NCBI GenBank assembly: GCA_028285345.1
Contig: JANQPT010000017.1
Span: forward strand, 124,001-188,000
From: Planctomycetales bacterium
Lineage (GTDB): Bacteria > Planctomycetota > Planctomycetia > Planctomycetales > Planctomycetaceae
Length of the DNA stretch: 64,000 nucleotides
Reading direction: 5' to 3'
The notes under the pieces: generated by a model
The model's database searches: none
Told to the model about the DNA's origin: nothing
The model's input: only the letters and a program-made list of their open reading frames with translations
Position numbers and translations under genes: made by a program
Shown here: piece by piece, positions 11,996-21,904 of the stretch
How positions within the stretch are numbered: position 1 is the stretch's first letter
How the letters are laid out: the number at the start of each line of letters is the position of its first letter

Positions 11996-12485
11996 TCGGC
12001 AGCCCAGCAAGTCTCGGCGTGCGCGTGGCAGCTCGACGGGTCAACGATTCAGAACGCCGCCAGGGTCACCTCGATCGTCAAATCTTAACAGGCGATAATC
12101 CATAACCTGCATTTTTGAAACGGGTTATGAAATCTCACTGAACATTGACCGCCATGACGCGCAGGGGCGATTCTCAGCCCGACTCGATTCTCGTTCGCAA
12201 CTGCTTTGCTGATTGTGCCTTAACGGGATTCACTGCTGCGCGTCTCCAAACTCCCTCGTTGCCCTGTCGAGCAACGTTCGACTCGCTCTTGGCTGTAACT
12301 TTAGTCCGAGCCTTTACTTATGGTGTACACTTGTCGCCTCGCACGGCGGGTGCTTAGCATGGAGAGAGGAGAAAACGATTCGATCTCTGCCGTCGCTGCT
12401 GGAGGAGTTGACGGGGGCTGCAGACGATCTCACAAAACCTCAATTAGGCGGGACGGCGTGAGGAGGATGCCGACTGCGTCGAACT
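11996..12485. other. Intergenic region without recognisable gene
   Basis: About 490 bp after the kinase. A short hairpin (7-bp arms, about 12101-12128, CATAACC ... GGTTATG) is present but has no T-run. Short frames cross it without recognisable motifs. It probably contains the promoter of the next gene. Confidence 0.4.
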
Positions 12486-13172
12486 TTGAGTTCTGTCAAC
12501 TTCATGCGGAAGTCACAACGAAATCAGCAGAATTCCCGGCGGCTCAACCAGCGTGTGAAAGCCGCGCGAAGCCGGACCACGCATCGGGACGCAAAATCCG
12601 CTATCGGCCTCCCGATGAGGGGCAAGCGCTGCAGCCGGCAATTAGAAGCGTTCAATGCTCCTGAGATCTGGCACGAACCAACCGGGGCAGATGAGACCCG
12701 CTACATCGTCCATCCGCCTCGCAACGGGTTTATACATCCCGTGACCGTCGATGAAGTCGCCGAACGTCTGTCGCAGCTTCCTTCAAGATTCACGCACGGT
12801 TTGGAGGTTGTGCAGTTCAGCAGTCTGACCCGCAAACGGGGGCTGTTCCCCTGCTACGGGATGCAATGGGGCGTGGCGATTTACTTGTACCCCATCGACG
12901 AGACATTGGAGGAGCTCTACGTCCGTCCACCCACGCCGCAACAGCGGATCGAAGCGGAAATGTACGGCGGCCGCTGGGCACCCGACGGTAATCTTTGGAT
13001 ACTTTCGTGGACCGAAGAGACGATCAAGGACTATTACCTGAATAACATCTTGATCCACGAGTTGGGGCATCATAACGACCACCGCAACACAAACTTTGAC
13101 GCCCGCGAACGGTACGCCAACTGGTTCGCGATCGAATACGGATACCGCGCCTCGCGCGGATTGCGGCGCTGA
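12486..13172 (+). CDS. Putative zinc metallopeptidase-like protein (HELGHH)
   Basis: 228 residues from an ATG at 12486; an ATG at 12504 or later may be the real start, because the first roughly 55 residues are basic and poorly structured. The C-terminal part contains NNILIHELGHHNDHRNTNF, with the zincin motif HExxH (HELGH) and a downstream DARERYANWFAIEYG that could carry the third ligand. Before this is a compact domain rich in aromatics (GMQWGVAIYLYPIDE, WAPDGNLWILSWTEETIKDY). I do not recognise a named peptidase family. The fold is plausible for a small cytoplasmic metallopeptidase or a DNA/protein-processing factor. No signal peptide is seen. It ends 50 bp before the convergent cytochrome gene. 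Confidence 0.7.
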   Translation: MSSVNFMRKSQRNQQNSRRLNQRVKAARSRTTHRDAKSAIGLPMRGKRCSRQLEAFNAPEIWHEPTGADETRYIVHPPRNGFIHPVTVDEVAERLSQLPSRFTHGLEVVQFSSLTRKRGLFPCYGMQWGVAIYLYPIDETLEELYVRPPTPQQRIEAEMYGGRWAPDGNLWILSWTEETIKDYYLNNILIHELGHHNDHRNTNFDARERYANWFAIEYGYRASRGLRR

Positions 13173-13222
13173 TTCAGCTGCCCCGTGCCGTGCCGACTGA
13201 AAGACCCACGCGATGCCCGGGA

Positions 13223-16200
13223 TTACTTCTTGCGGCGCGGCGCGGGTGCACCGGGCAGCCGTTTCGCTTGGGGATCTTCGGGCGGCTTGTCGAGCGTCAA
13301 GAATGAAAACAGATCGGCCAGTTCCTGCGGCTTGAGCTGCTTCTCCAGTCCTTCGGGCATCATTGAGAGTTCGCTGATCTTGCTCTCTTCGATTTGATCG
13401 CGGGGAATCGTCTCCAGTTTTCCGCCCTGGATCTTCAACACCACACGTTGCGGGCCGTTTTCCACGATCAGGCCGGTAAGCACCTTGCCCTTGGTTGTCA
13501 CGACGACCATCGGTTGATAGCCCGCACCGATCACCAGGCTGGGGTCGAAAACGTTCGACAGCAGTTGGGCGTAACTTGACCGGCCGTTGACGGTGATGTC
13601 AGGGCCGACCTCTTCCCCCTCCCCGTGCATTTTGTGACACTGGCCGCAAACCTTGGCAAACACTTTCTTGCCGCGGAGCGGATCACCGTGGTTATTGCTT
13701 AAGAATTTCCGCATCTGGCCGATCAAGTTCTCACGTCCCGGATCGCGTTGCGTCCGCACTCGGCCCCACACCGTCTCGACGGTTTTCACCAGATCCGCAT
13801 CGCCGCCGGCGAGGATTTTCCGCACTTGGTTCACATTGAGGGCATGGGCTGGAATCTGTTCTTTGCGGATTGCCTCCAGCAGTTGCCGGCTCCAATCCTT
13901 TCGGCTAGTGAGGAGTTCGACCGCTCTCGGCCGCACATTGGGGTTGAGAGTCTGATAAACCTCCAGCACCAAAGCCGCAACGTCCGCTCCGCGCATGGCT
14001 CCCAGCGCCGAAATCACCGCACCTTGAAACTTGTCACCCCGCCGTTTCGATGACGTCACGATCTCTCGCACCAACGGCAACGCGGTTTGGTCGTCGACCG
14101 ACGCCAACACCTGCAGTGCTTCAACACGCCTGCCCGGCGGCTGCCCCTCGTCCGACAGGAACCGGCGTGTCTGCTCGAGCGCCGAATCGTCCCTCAAAAG
14201 AGCGGCCAGCAGTACCGCTTGTACAAACGGCGATTGTGCCGCTTGGTCGTTGATGATTGGTTGCAAAACCGGCTCCAGGATTCTTCGAACCCGTTCTGTC
14301 TCGTCGTCGGAAACCCGCCCGGTTTCAATCCGGTTGCGCAGCAGCGATAGAGTGTTGGCGATGAGGTCCTGACCGACCTCCGCCGCAATCAACTGTCGAC
14401 AGATTTCGGCGGCCGTTGTCGATCCGGTCTCGGGAACGTCCAGCAACCGATCGAGCATACGGGGCAGCAGCGCTGCAATGCCACGCTCTTCTTTGAGATT
14501 CCGTTGTGCCAGGACGTCCAAGAACCGCGGCTGCTCGGTTTCCAAGAGCGGATGCAGATTCTGCCACACGATGTGCGGAATGAGGGGATCGTCGCCGTGC
14601 GTCGCCAACACGCTTAGCAATACGGGCAACGTGTCAATGTCGCTGATCTTTGCGGCGGCGATCGCGACTTGCAGTTTCACAGTCGAAGATTCATCGCGCG
14701 CCATCGCCGCGATTCGCTCATCGATCTCGTCGTCCACCTTGCCGAAGTTTCCGGCGGTGCGTACGCCCCAGGCACGAAACCGGGGATCCGTATGATCCAG
14801 AAGTTCCCGGTGAAAGTTGGCATCGAGATGGCCGGCTCCGATCAGTGACCAGAGCGCATGCAGCCGCGTTTTCCAATGCGCCTTCTCGTCCATCACCAAT
14901 TCTCGCAATTGCCGTCGTGCCGCGGGATCATCGCGCTCGATCAATACGCGCTGTGCTAAGTCACGGTAAAACACATTCTTGCTGCGCAGCCGCTCGATCA
15001 GTTGCTCGTTGGTCTCCTTCGCCAAATCAAACGGGGCGGCGCGGGGCGTGTCTTTGTAGCGCACGCGATAGAGCCGGCCGTTGAGTCGGTCGATCCCTTG
15101 GGGGTCGCGGCGGGCGTCTTGATAGCAGTGATAACGGTCGTACCAATCCAACACATACAGACAGCCGTCCGGTCCGGTTTTTTGAACGACCGGCATGAAC
15201 CAGACGTCATTGGCGGTCAAAAAATCGGGCTCACCAGTCCCAGAATAAGTCGATCCTTTGCGCTCGAGCGCGTCGGAATTGATACACCCGCCGTGAATAT
15301 TGCCCATATACAGCCGGTCGCGATATTTCTCGGGGTACGCGTCGCTGTCGAAGTAATGGATTCCACAATAGGCGGCCATCTGGTGCTTGTGCTTGACGAT
15401 CGAGCCGATCTTCCAAGTGTAGGGAGGATACGGCCCCCCCTGCCGGTGATAGTAGCCGGTCTCGGCCAGATGCCAGAGATGATCGATCACACAGGCGGAG
15501 ACAAACGCGCTCCCTTCCGGGTCCCAAGCGATTCCCCAAGGGTTGCTGGTCCCTTCGGCGAACAGTTCAAAGTCGCGCGTGCGAGGATCGATGCGAAACA
15601 GCGCGCAGGTGAAACGGTACTCTTTTCCCTTGTGCTTGACGTGGCTGTGATTGAAGACGCCGTTAAGGCCGTACAGATAGCCGTCCGGACCCCACGTGAG
15701 TGAGTTGGGCAATTCATGCGTGTCGGTCCGTCCGAAGCCGGTGACGACAACTTCCGTCTTGTCCGCTTTCAAATCGCCGTCGGTGTCCTGCATGAACAGA
15801 ATGTCTGGCGCATTCGCCACCCATACGCCTCCGTGGCCGACGGCAATCCCCGAAGGAATATTCAGGCCCTCGGCAAAGATCGTGAACTTGTCTGCCCGCC
15901 CGTCGCCGTCTGTGTCCTCCAGCACCTTGACCCGGTCGCGGCCTTTCCCCGGCTCGGAGCGGGGGTACTCCAAACTCTCGGTGATCCACACGCGGCCTTT
16001 CTCGTCGAAGGTCATCGCCACCGGATTGACGATATCCGGCTCGGAAGCGACAAGCTCCACCGAAAACCCCTCGGGAACCGTCATCTTCTTGATCGCTTCT
16101 TGGGGCGACAGCGGCGGTCCCGGCAATTTGTCCTGCCGGCGGGGAATAAACGGCGGCTCTTCAGCGAACGCGTGCAGAGTCGTCACCATCGCCAGCAACA

Positions 16201-16237
16201 TGGCGAGTCCAATATGGCTTAACGTTCTCATCAACAT
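13223..16237 (-). CDS. PVC-type heme-binding CxxCH protein / membrane-bound dehydrogenase-like
   Basis: 1004 residues from an ATG at 16237, preceded by GAGGA; a second in-frame ATG lies at 16231. The N-terminus (MRTLSHIGLAMLLAMVTTLH, then AFA) is a clear signal peptide. It is followed by a six-bladed beta-propeller region of the sorbosone/glucose dehydrogenase type (VPEGFSVELVASEPDI, DTDGDGRADKFTIFAEGLN). HEAT-like helical repeats fill the middle (about 480-820). A C-terminal cytochrome c domain has CGQCHKMHG and a distal Met-rich end (SMMPEGLEKQL). This is the classic planctomycete periplasmic architecture thought to oxidise sugars or polyols and pass electrons to c-type heme; the substrate is not evident. 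It is divergent from a paralog across 130 bp. Confidence 0.9.
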   Translation of the reverse strand: MLMRTLSHIGLAMLLAMVTTLHAFAEEPPFIPRRQDKLPGPPLSPQEAIKKMTVPEGFSVELVASEPDIVNPVAMTFDEKGRVWITESLEYPRSEPGKGRDRVKVLEDTDGDGRADKFTIFAEGLNIPSGIAVGHGGVWVANAPDILFMQDTDGDLKADKTEVVVTGFGRTDTHELPNSLTWGPDGYLYGLNGVFNHSHVKHKGKEYRFTCALFRIDPRTRDFELFAEGTSNPWGIAWDPEGSAFVSACVIDHLWHLAETGYYHRQGGPYPPYTWKIGSIVKHKHQMAAYCGIHYFDSDAYPEKYRDRLYMGNIHGGCINSDALERKGSTYSGTGEPDFLTANDVWFMPVVQKTGPDGCLYVLDWYDRYHCYQDARRDPQGIDRLNGRLYRVRYKDTPRAAPFDLAKETNEQLIERLRSKNVFYRDLAQRVLIERDDPAARRQLRELVMDEKAHWKTRLHALWSLIGAGHLDANFHRELLDHTDPRFRAWGVRTAGNFGKVDDEIDERIAAMARDESSTVKLQVAIAAAKISDIDTLPVLLSVLATHGDDPLIPHIVWQNLHPLLETEQPRFLDVLAQRNLKEERGIAALLPRMLDRLLDVPETGSTTAAEICRQLIAAEVGQDLIANTLSLLRNRIETGRVSDDETERVRRILEPVLQPIINDQAAQSPFVQAVLLAALLRDDSALEQTRRFLSDEGQPPGRRVEALQVLASVDDQTALPLVREIVTSSKRRGDKFQGAVISALGAMRGADVAALVLEVYQTLNPNVRPRAVELLTSRKDWSRQLLEAIRKEQIPAHALNVNQVRKILAGGDADLVKTVETVWGRVRTQRDPGRENLIGQMRKFLSNNHGDPLRGKKVFAKVCGQCHKMHGEGEEVGPDITVNGRSSYAQLLSNVFDPSLVIGAGYQPMVVVTTKGKVLTGLIVENGPQRVVLKIQGGKLETIPRDQIEESKISELSMMPEGLEKQLKPQELADLFSFLTLDKPPEDPQAKRLPGAPAPRRKK

Positions 16238-16367
16238 CAGTTCCTCACTCAGCCAGTCGAATTGCAATGCGGTCTTCAGTCCTGATACTCTGATGCTAAC
16301 GGACACGTCATCGTTTTGGAAACAACACCACGACCCTCCCCGCAGCTCAATAGAGCAAAATCACTCC
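16238..16367. promoter_or_regulatory. Divergent promoter region of the paired cytochrome genes
   Basis: Only 130 bp separate the starts of two divergent, paralogous PVC-type cytochrome genes, so both promoters must fit here unless one lies within a coding region. I cannot assign specific -35/-10 boxes with confidence. Shared regulation of the two genes is an inference from this arrangement. Confidence 0.45.
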
Positions 16368-19300
16368 ATGAAAATGCACCGAGTCTTTATCTGCGTCCTC
16401 CCACTGATTCTGACCGCCGGCAACTGCATTCAGGCTCAGGAACGAAATCCCTTCGCCACGTTTATTCGACCGACACCGAAGCTTACGCCTGAACAGGAAC
16501 AAGCAACGTTTACACTCCCGCCCGGGTTCGAGATTCAGCTCTTCGCCTCCGAGCCGGACATTGCCAAACCGCTGAACATGGCGTTTGATGCCCGCGGGCG
16601 GTTGTGGATCACGGACACCGTCGAATATCCCTACGCTGCCCCGGCCGACCGCCCCGGCCGCGACAGTGTCAAGATTCTCGAGGACACAAACGGTGACGGC
16701 CGCGCCGACAAGATCACAACCTTCGCTGACGGACTGAACATTCCGATTGGAATCTATCCCTACCGAGACGGGGCGATCGTGTTTAGCATTCCGCACATTT
16801 GGCGGCTCCGCGACACCAACGGCGACGGAAAAGCGGACAAACGCGAGAAGCTGTTTGGCCCGATGGGCTATGACCGCGATACGCACGGTCTCAATAATGC
16901 CTTCCGTCGCGGCTTCGACGGCTGGTTGTACGCCTGCCACGGCTTTAGCAACAATACGACCGTCACCGGCGCCGACGGCCACACGGTCAAGATGTCATCC
17001 GGCAACACTTACCGCATGCGTCTGGATGGTTCGCGGATCGAACAGTACACCTGGGGACAGGTCAACCCGTTCGGCATGGTCATCGACGAGCGGGGCAATA
17101 TCTTCACCGCCGACTGCCACAGCAAGCCGATCTATCAGTTGTTGCGCGGTGCGTACTATCCCAGCTTCGGTAAACCGCACGACGGGCTCGGTTTCGTGCC
17201 CCCTATGATGGAGCACGGCCACGGCTCGACCGCGATTGCCGGCGTCGCCGTTTATGACGCGCCGAACTTTCCGGAGGAGTATCGCGGAAATCTCTTTACC
17301 GGCAACGTCATGACCAGCCGCGTCAATCGTGACTCGCTGGTCTATCATGGTTCCACGATTCTGGCGCACGAAGAACCGGACTTCCTCACGACAACCGATC
17401 CCTGGTTTCGCCCGGTGGATGTTCAACTGGGACCGGACGGAGCGTTGTACGTGGCCGATTTTTACAATCGCATCATCGGGCACTACGAAGTCGCACTCGA
17501 CCACCCCGGCAGGGACCGCGACAGCGGCCGGATTTGGAGAATCGTTTATACGGGCAAGGACGCGCAATCAGCCGAATCGCTCCAGAATCTCGCTGAAGCC
17601 ACAACCGAGGAATTGATTGCCACGCTGGGGGACGACAACCTCACCCGACGAATGCTGGCAATGAACATCCTTGCCGATGAGCGGTCATCTGCGGACGAAC
17701 AGCAGTTACGCAGCCATTATCGCGCATCGAAAGCGGCACAAGTGCGAAGCCGCCTGCTTTGGATTCTGCATCGCCGAGGCATGGTGCGAGAGGATGACTT
17801 GCAGTCGGCCGCCGCCGACCTCCCGGAAGTCCGCTTGCACGCGATGAAAGTGCTCAGCGAAATCGGCGAATGGACCGAACCGCTGCGGACGCTGGCGCTG
17901 GCCGGCCTCAACGACGGCGATCCGTTTGTCCAGCGAGCCGCGGCCGATGCACTAGGACAGCATCCGCATGCGCGGCATATCCAGCCGCTATTAGAGCTGC
18001 TGCCCAAAATCCCCGGCCAAGATAATCACCTCCGGCATGTGGTCCGCATGGCACTGCGGAATCAACTGCGCGTCCCGGAAAACTTGACCCAACTCGAAGG
18101 GAATCTGAACGACGTTCAGCGTCGGGAAATCGCCGCGCTCTGCCGGTCGATTCACTCACCGGCCGCCGGCGCATTTCTAGTCAAATATCTTGCCGATCAA
18201 GGCGACTCCGCAGAGAACGTTGCCGAAAACCTCGAGCATGCGGCGCGCTACGTGCCGGAAGGTGAAATTGACCGTTTGGTGGAGTTGAGCCGGGCGACCT
18301 TCTCGAACGATGTCGACCGTCAATCTCAGTTGTTGATGTCTCTACACGCGGGACTTCAGCAGCGAGGCGTTGCGGCAACTGCAGCGATGCAGGACTGGGC
18401 TCAAGATGTGGCATTGAAGCTCTTGGAATCGACCCGAGAGGACGGACCGAGTTGGACGTATCATCCGCTGCCGCGGCGCGGCGGCTCGCACAATGCGTTC
18501 GGAATTCGCCGCTTACCCTTTGCGGACGGGAAAGGCAAAGCACCGTTTATCGACAGCAAGGCGGGAGGAGAGCAAGCGACCGGCATCCTGCGGTCGCCGG
18601 AATTCGAACTTCCCGGTCAGTTGACGTTTTACCTCTCGGGACATCTCGGACCGCCGCAAAAACCGGCCGTGCAAGAGAACTTCGTTCGGCTGCGAGATGC
18701 CGCAAACAACAAGGTTTTGAAACAGGCATTGCCGCCGCGGCACGACGTGGCCCGTAAGGTCGATTGGGATCTCAAGGAATTCGCCGGCCGGCGGGCGTAC
18801 CTTGAAATTGTCGACGGACTCAACCAAAGCGGATATGCCTGGCTGGCCGCCGGACGATTCGATCCCGCGGTCGTCAAACTGCCGAAACTGGATCCTGCTC
18901 AAATCATTCAACGTCAGACGGTCGCCGCACGGCTCACAGAGCAGTTCAATCTACGCAGCCTTGAGTCGATGTTGGCAAAGGATGTATTGAGTTCAAATAC
19001 GGATGCGAATGTTCGCGCCGCAATGTCGCGCGCACTCGTGGCACTCTCCCCCGACTCCCGAATCGCGGCGCTCACGACGTCGATTGGAAATCCGACCGTC
19101 TCGTCGGAAATTCGAGATCGAGTTTGCCGTGTCGTGGTCGATCGAACACCCGGTGAGCTGCAAAAAGTATTCGCGGATCTGCTCCGCGTCCTTCCCCGCC
19201 GACCGCAAGAGGAGCTTGCAGAAGCGCTCTCCGCCGACAAGTCGGGCGTCGAAATGTTGCTTCAACTCATCGAAGCCGGGCAAGCCACGCCGCAACTGCT

Positions 19301-19877
19301 GCGAAATCCGACCGTTCAGCAGCGCATCGCCAAGATCGCATCAACGTCGACCAAGAAGCGCGTGCAGACACTGACGGCCGACTTGCCGCCTGCTGGCCAG
19401 CAGACCGAACGTGAAATTCGGTCGCGCCGACGGGATTTCAACTCCGGCCAAGCGTCGGCAACGCGGGGACGCCAGGTGTTTGAAAAGAACTGCTCCATCT
19501 GCCACCAAATCGGAAAGTTGGGCAAAGTCGTCGGTCCTCAATTGGACGGCATCGGCAATCGAGGACTTGAACGCGTGATCGAAGATATGCTCGACCCCAA
19601 CCGAAATGTCGACCAGGCGTTTCGCACGACGACACTGTTCCTCGTAAACGGCAAGGCGGTCAGCGGGCTACTGCGCCGCGAGGAGGGCGCCCTGCTTGTG
19701 CTGACTAACACCAAGGGGGAAGAAGTCAAAGTGCCCAAACGGGATGTCGAGGAGCGAGTCGTTTCCCGGACCTCCCTCATGCCGGAAGGACTCACCAAGG
19801 ACTACTCTAAAACTGATTTTAATGATCTGCTCGCCTTCCTGCTTGAACAGCGGTCGACGGCTACGAAATCCCCGTAG
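16368..19877 (+). CDS. PVC-type heme-binding CxxCH protein / membrane-bound dehydrogenase-like
   Basis: 1169 residues from the ATG at 16368 (MKMHRVFICVLPLILTAGNC), which gives a good signal peptide. The frame is open back to 15696, but that part is antisense to the divergent gene and is rejected. The propeller contains FTLPPGFEIQLFASEPDIAK and two Ca-binding-like DTNGDG motifs (DTNGDGRADK, DTNGDGKADK). A HEAT-like region follows, then a carbohydrate-binding or LamG-like beta domain (ILRSPEFELPGQLTFYLSGH) not seen in the divergent paralog. The C-terminus has a cytochrome c motif, NCSICHQIGKLGKVVGPQLD, and SLMPEGLTKDYSKTDFNDLL. Likely periplasmic oxidation of a sugar or alcohol. Confidence 0.9.
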   Translation: MKMHRVFICVLPLILTAGNCIQAQERNPFATFIRPTPKLTPEQEQATFTLPPGFEIQLFASEPDIAKPLNMAFDARGRLWITDTVEYPYAAPADRPGRDSVKILEDTNGDGRADKITTFADGLNIPIGIYPYRDGAIVFSIPHIWRLRDTNGDGKADKREKLFGPMGYDRDTHGLNNAFRRGFDGWLYACHGFSNNTTVTGADGHTVKMSSGNTYRMRLDGSRIEQYTWGQVNPFGMVIDERGNIFTADCHSKPIYQLLRGAYYPSFGKPHDGLGFVPPMMEHGHGSTAIAGVAVYDAPNFPEEYRGNLFTGNVMTSRVNRDSLVYHGSTILAHEEPDFLTTTDPWFRPVDVQLGPDGALYVADFYNRIIGHYEVALDHPGRDRDSGRIWRIVYTGKDAQSAESLQNLAEATTEELIATLGDDNLTRRMLAMNILADERSSADEQQLRSHYRASKAAQVRSRLLWILHRRGMVREDDLQSAAADLPEVRLHAMKVLSEIGEWTEPLRTLALAGLNDGDPFVQRAAADALGQHPHARHIQPLLELLPKIPGQDNHLRHVVRMALRNQLRVPENLTQLEGNLNDVQRREIAALCRSIHSPAAGAFLVKYLADQGDSAENVAENLEHAARYVPEGEIDRLVELSRATFSNDVDRQSQLLMSLHAGLQQRGVAATAAMQDWAQDVALKLLESTREDGPSWTYHPLPRRGGSHNAFGIRRLPFADGKGKAPFIDSKAGGEQATGILRSPEFELPGQLTFYLSGHLGPPQKPAVQENFVRLRDAANNKVLKQALPPRHDVARKVDWDLKEFAGRRAYLEIVDGLNQSGYAWLAAGRFDPAVVKLPKLDPAQIIQRQTVAARLTEQFNLRSLESMLAKDVLSSNTDANVRAAMSRALVALSPDSRIAALTTSIGNPTVSSEIRDRVCRVVVDRTPGELQKVFADLLRVLPRRPQEELAEALSADKSGVEMLLQLIEAGQATPQLLRNPTVQQRIAKIASTSTKKRVQTLTADLPPAGQQTEREIRSRRRDFNSGQASATRGRQVFEKNCSICHQIGKLGKVVGPQLDGIGNRGLERVIEDMLDPNRNVDQAFRTTTLFLVNGKAVSGLLRREEGALLVLTNTKGEEVKVPKRDVEERVVSRTSLMPEGLTKDYSKTDFNDLLAFLLEQRSTATKSP

Positions 19878-20027
19878 ACGCGTGGCAACAGACGTCCAGG
19901 CCACCGCAGTTGAATCTTGCCCGGCTAATCGCGGCGAACTAAATTAGATGGTGGAGCAACGGAAAAGTTCACCGTTGGCTCAATGTTGTTGAGGATTCTT
20001 GCCGGGCGTTTTTCGCTGGAATGACGC

Positions 20028-20654
20028 ATGTCGTTATTGTTGTGTCACGACTGCTATAGTTGGGTCGAGCCGCGTGGAGGACACTGTCCCGAATGCCTCG
20101 GGGCCGCCGACCTCAACGAAGCGGACCCTTCCTTATCGCGATTACACGCGATTTTAGGTGATCTGACGGAGAAGTTGGGCGAGATCAGTGTTCGTCGCCG
20201 TTCGCTCCCCGACCGCGGCCTCCTGTATGCCACCACCAAGGGATTGTATTTTCTGCCCCACACCGTCGAGCAACTTCCCAGTGCACAGGGCGAGGAGGAA
20301 CCGGCACATACAGCCATTTGGGCATTGGCAGCGAGCTTGTGGGCTCCGCTGTACTTATTTGTTCTGTTGTTCCAATCACGACCTCGCGGCGACGGGGATG
20401 CCACGGTCTATCATCCTCAACTCATCACGCCCGAGCAGAGCAACATCATGCCGGAGTTGTTGATGGACAATCCCGGCGCGTTTTTTGTTCCGAGCGGATC
20501 GATCCACTCCATACGCCGCAGGCTGAATGGGTGGGTCATCGAACGCCGCCCCGGCAGAAAGCTAAGATTCAGATCGGCCGCACAGCGGGGAGCGTTCGAT
20601 CGAAAGATGCACCGGCTGTTAGCTTCGCCGCCCTGGAGACACGTGGTCCAATGA
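20028..20654 (+). CDS. Zinc-ribbon membrane-associated protein of unknown function
   Basis: 208 residues. The N-terminus has a zinc ribbon made of LLCHDCYSW and GHCPECLGAA (CxxC and CxxC), followed by a helical stretch and a hydrophobic segment (AIWALAASLWAPLYLFVLLF, about residues 96-115). A possible PH-like or DUF domain of mixed strands follows (GAFFVPSGSIHSIRRR, WVIERRPGRKLRFRS). No family was recognised. Its stop overlaps the methyltransferase start by 4 bp (ATGA), so the two are coupled and probably work together or share regulation. Confidence 0.75.
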   Translation: MSLLLCHDCYSWVEPRGGHCPECLGAADLNEADPSLSRLHAILGDLTEKLGEISVRRRSLPDRGLLYATTKGLYFLPHTVEQLPSAQGEEEPAHTAIWALAASLWAPLYLFVLLFQSRPRGDGDATVYHPQLITPEQSNIMPELLMDNPGAFFVPSGSIHSIRRRLNGWVIERRPGRKLRFRSAAQRGAFDRKMHRLLASPPWRHVVQ

Positions 20655-21904
20655 CGAATACCTTCAATGACGCCGGCGATTCGTCAATTGCGGAACTGTT
20701 ACGAGACGTCCTGTCGGGTGAGGAATTCGTCAAAGGCACGCTCAGCAAGCCTCGGCGGACGACGACGGCCGAGTTTCGCAAAGTCGCCGCTCGCCCAATT
20801 CGACTACAGGAGCAATCGAAGGTTCAATTAGCCTACCAGTTTCCCCAGAAGGAGACGCACGAGAACTTGAGCCCTGTCGAGGCGGCGAATCGACTGTGGA
20901 AATTGCTCGAAAACGACTTTCAGCACGGACACATCTATACGGCCGAGTGCGAATACAGTTTTCGACTGGGCGCCAACGGAACGTTTCGAATTCGAAGTCG
21001 TAGTTGCTGCAGGGATGAACCGATCGTTCAATCCCACGATCGGCCGAAGCGCTATCTCATTCCGGAAGGCGAGCTCTGCCCGTTTCTGGTGGAAACCGGA
21101 GTGATGAACCGTCGCGGCCAAGTTCTGGCCGCGAAACAAAAGAAATTTCGGCAAATCAACCGCTATCTCGAGATCGTCAACGACGTTGTTAAGCATCTGC
21201 CCCAAGACCGTCCCTTACGAGTGATCGATTTTGGTTGCGGCAACAGTTACCTCACTTTCGCGTTGCACCACTTGTTGACGGAACATCACGATTTCGAGGT
21301 TTCATTGACCGGGATCGATCGGGAAGCGGACGTAATACAGGCGTGTCGCGGAATTGCTTCGAGACTTCAACTCTTCGACGTGGAGTTCCACAACACCGAC
21401 ATCAAGCACTACGCTACCGAGCACCCGGTCGATCTGGCCGTTTCCCTTCACGCCTGCGACACAGCAACCGACGACGCCCTGGCAAGATCGGTGGAATGGG
21501 GTGCCGAGGTGATATTGGCCGCGCCCTGTTGCCAGCACGAGCTAATGGGCCAACTCGAAAACCGGCGGCTAGCGCCTCTACTCGGGCGGGGAATCCTCAG
21601 AGAGCGGGCCGCAGCGCTGATCACTGATGCACTGCGCGCGGCGGCTCTGGAGATTTGCGGTTACTCGACGACGGTGCTCGAATTCATCGAGTTGGAGCAC
21701 ACTGCAAAGAATCTGCTGATCAGAGCTGTAAAGAGCTCGGCCTCACTCCAATTACAGACCGAGCATGTTGAGGCGTATCTCAATCTGAAACAGGAATTCT
21801 CGCTCCAGAGGACCTATTTGGAGCAAGCACTGGAGCCGTTGGGTCGCTTGCTGAGTGCTGCGAGAAGTGGCTCAGTCAGCGCGGGGTTTCCAACTAAAGA
21901 ATGA
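20651..21904 (+). CDS. SAM-dependent methyltransferase, METTL25/GSTCD (Methyltransf_32) type
   Basis: 417 residues from the ATG at 20651, which overlaps the upstream stop. The frame is open to 20318, but that is out-of-frame overlap with the zinc-ribbon gene. The C-terminal half carries a Rossmann methyltransferase: motif I VIDFGCGNSYLTFAL, an acidic residue in LTGIDREADVI, motif IV-like AVSLHACDTATDDAL, and AAPCCQHELM. The LHACDxATDxA and CCQHE motifs match the METTL25/GSTCD-like group, whose bacterial members have no settled substrate. The N-terminal roughly 150 residues are a separate, unassigned domain. RNA or protein modification is plausible but unproven. Confidence 0.85.
   Translation: MTNTFNDAGDSSIAELLRDVLSGEEFVKGTLSKPRRTTTAEFRKVAARPIRLQEQSKVQLAYQFPQKETHENLSPVEAANRLWKLLENDFQHGHIYTAECEYSFRLGANGTFRIRSRSCCRDEPIVQSHDRPKRYLIPEGELCPFLVETGVMNRRGQVLAAKQKKFRQINRYLEIVNDVVKHLPQDRPLRVIDFGCGNSYLTFALHHLLTEHHDFEVSLTGIDREADVIQACRGIASRLQLFDVEFHNTDIKHYATEHPVDLAVSLHACDTATDDALARSVEWGAEVILAAPCCQHELMGQLENRRLAPLLGRGILRERAAALITDALRAAALEICGYSTTVLEFIELEHTAKNLLIRAVKSSASLQLQTEHVEAYLNLKQEFSLQRTYLEQALEPLGRLLSAARSGSVSAGFPTKE

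Noticed and set aside
15696-16367. N-terminal extension of the plus-strand cytochrome gene back to 15696
   Set aside because: It is antisense to the divergent paralog; the ATG at 16368 gives a clean signal peptide instead.
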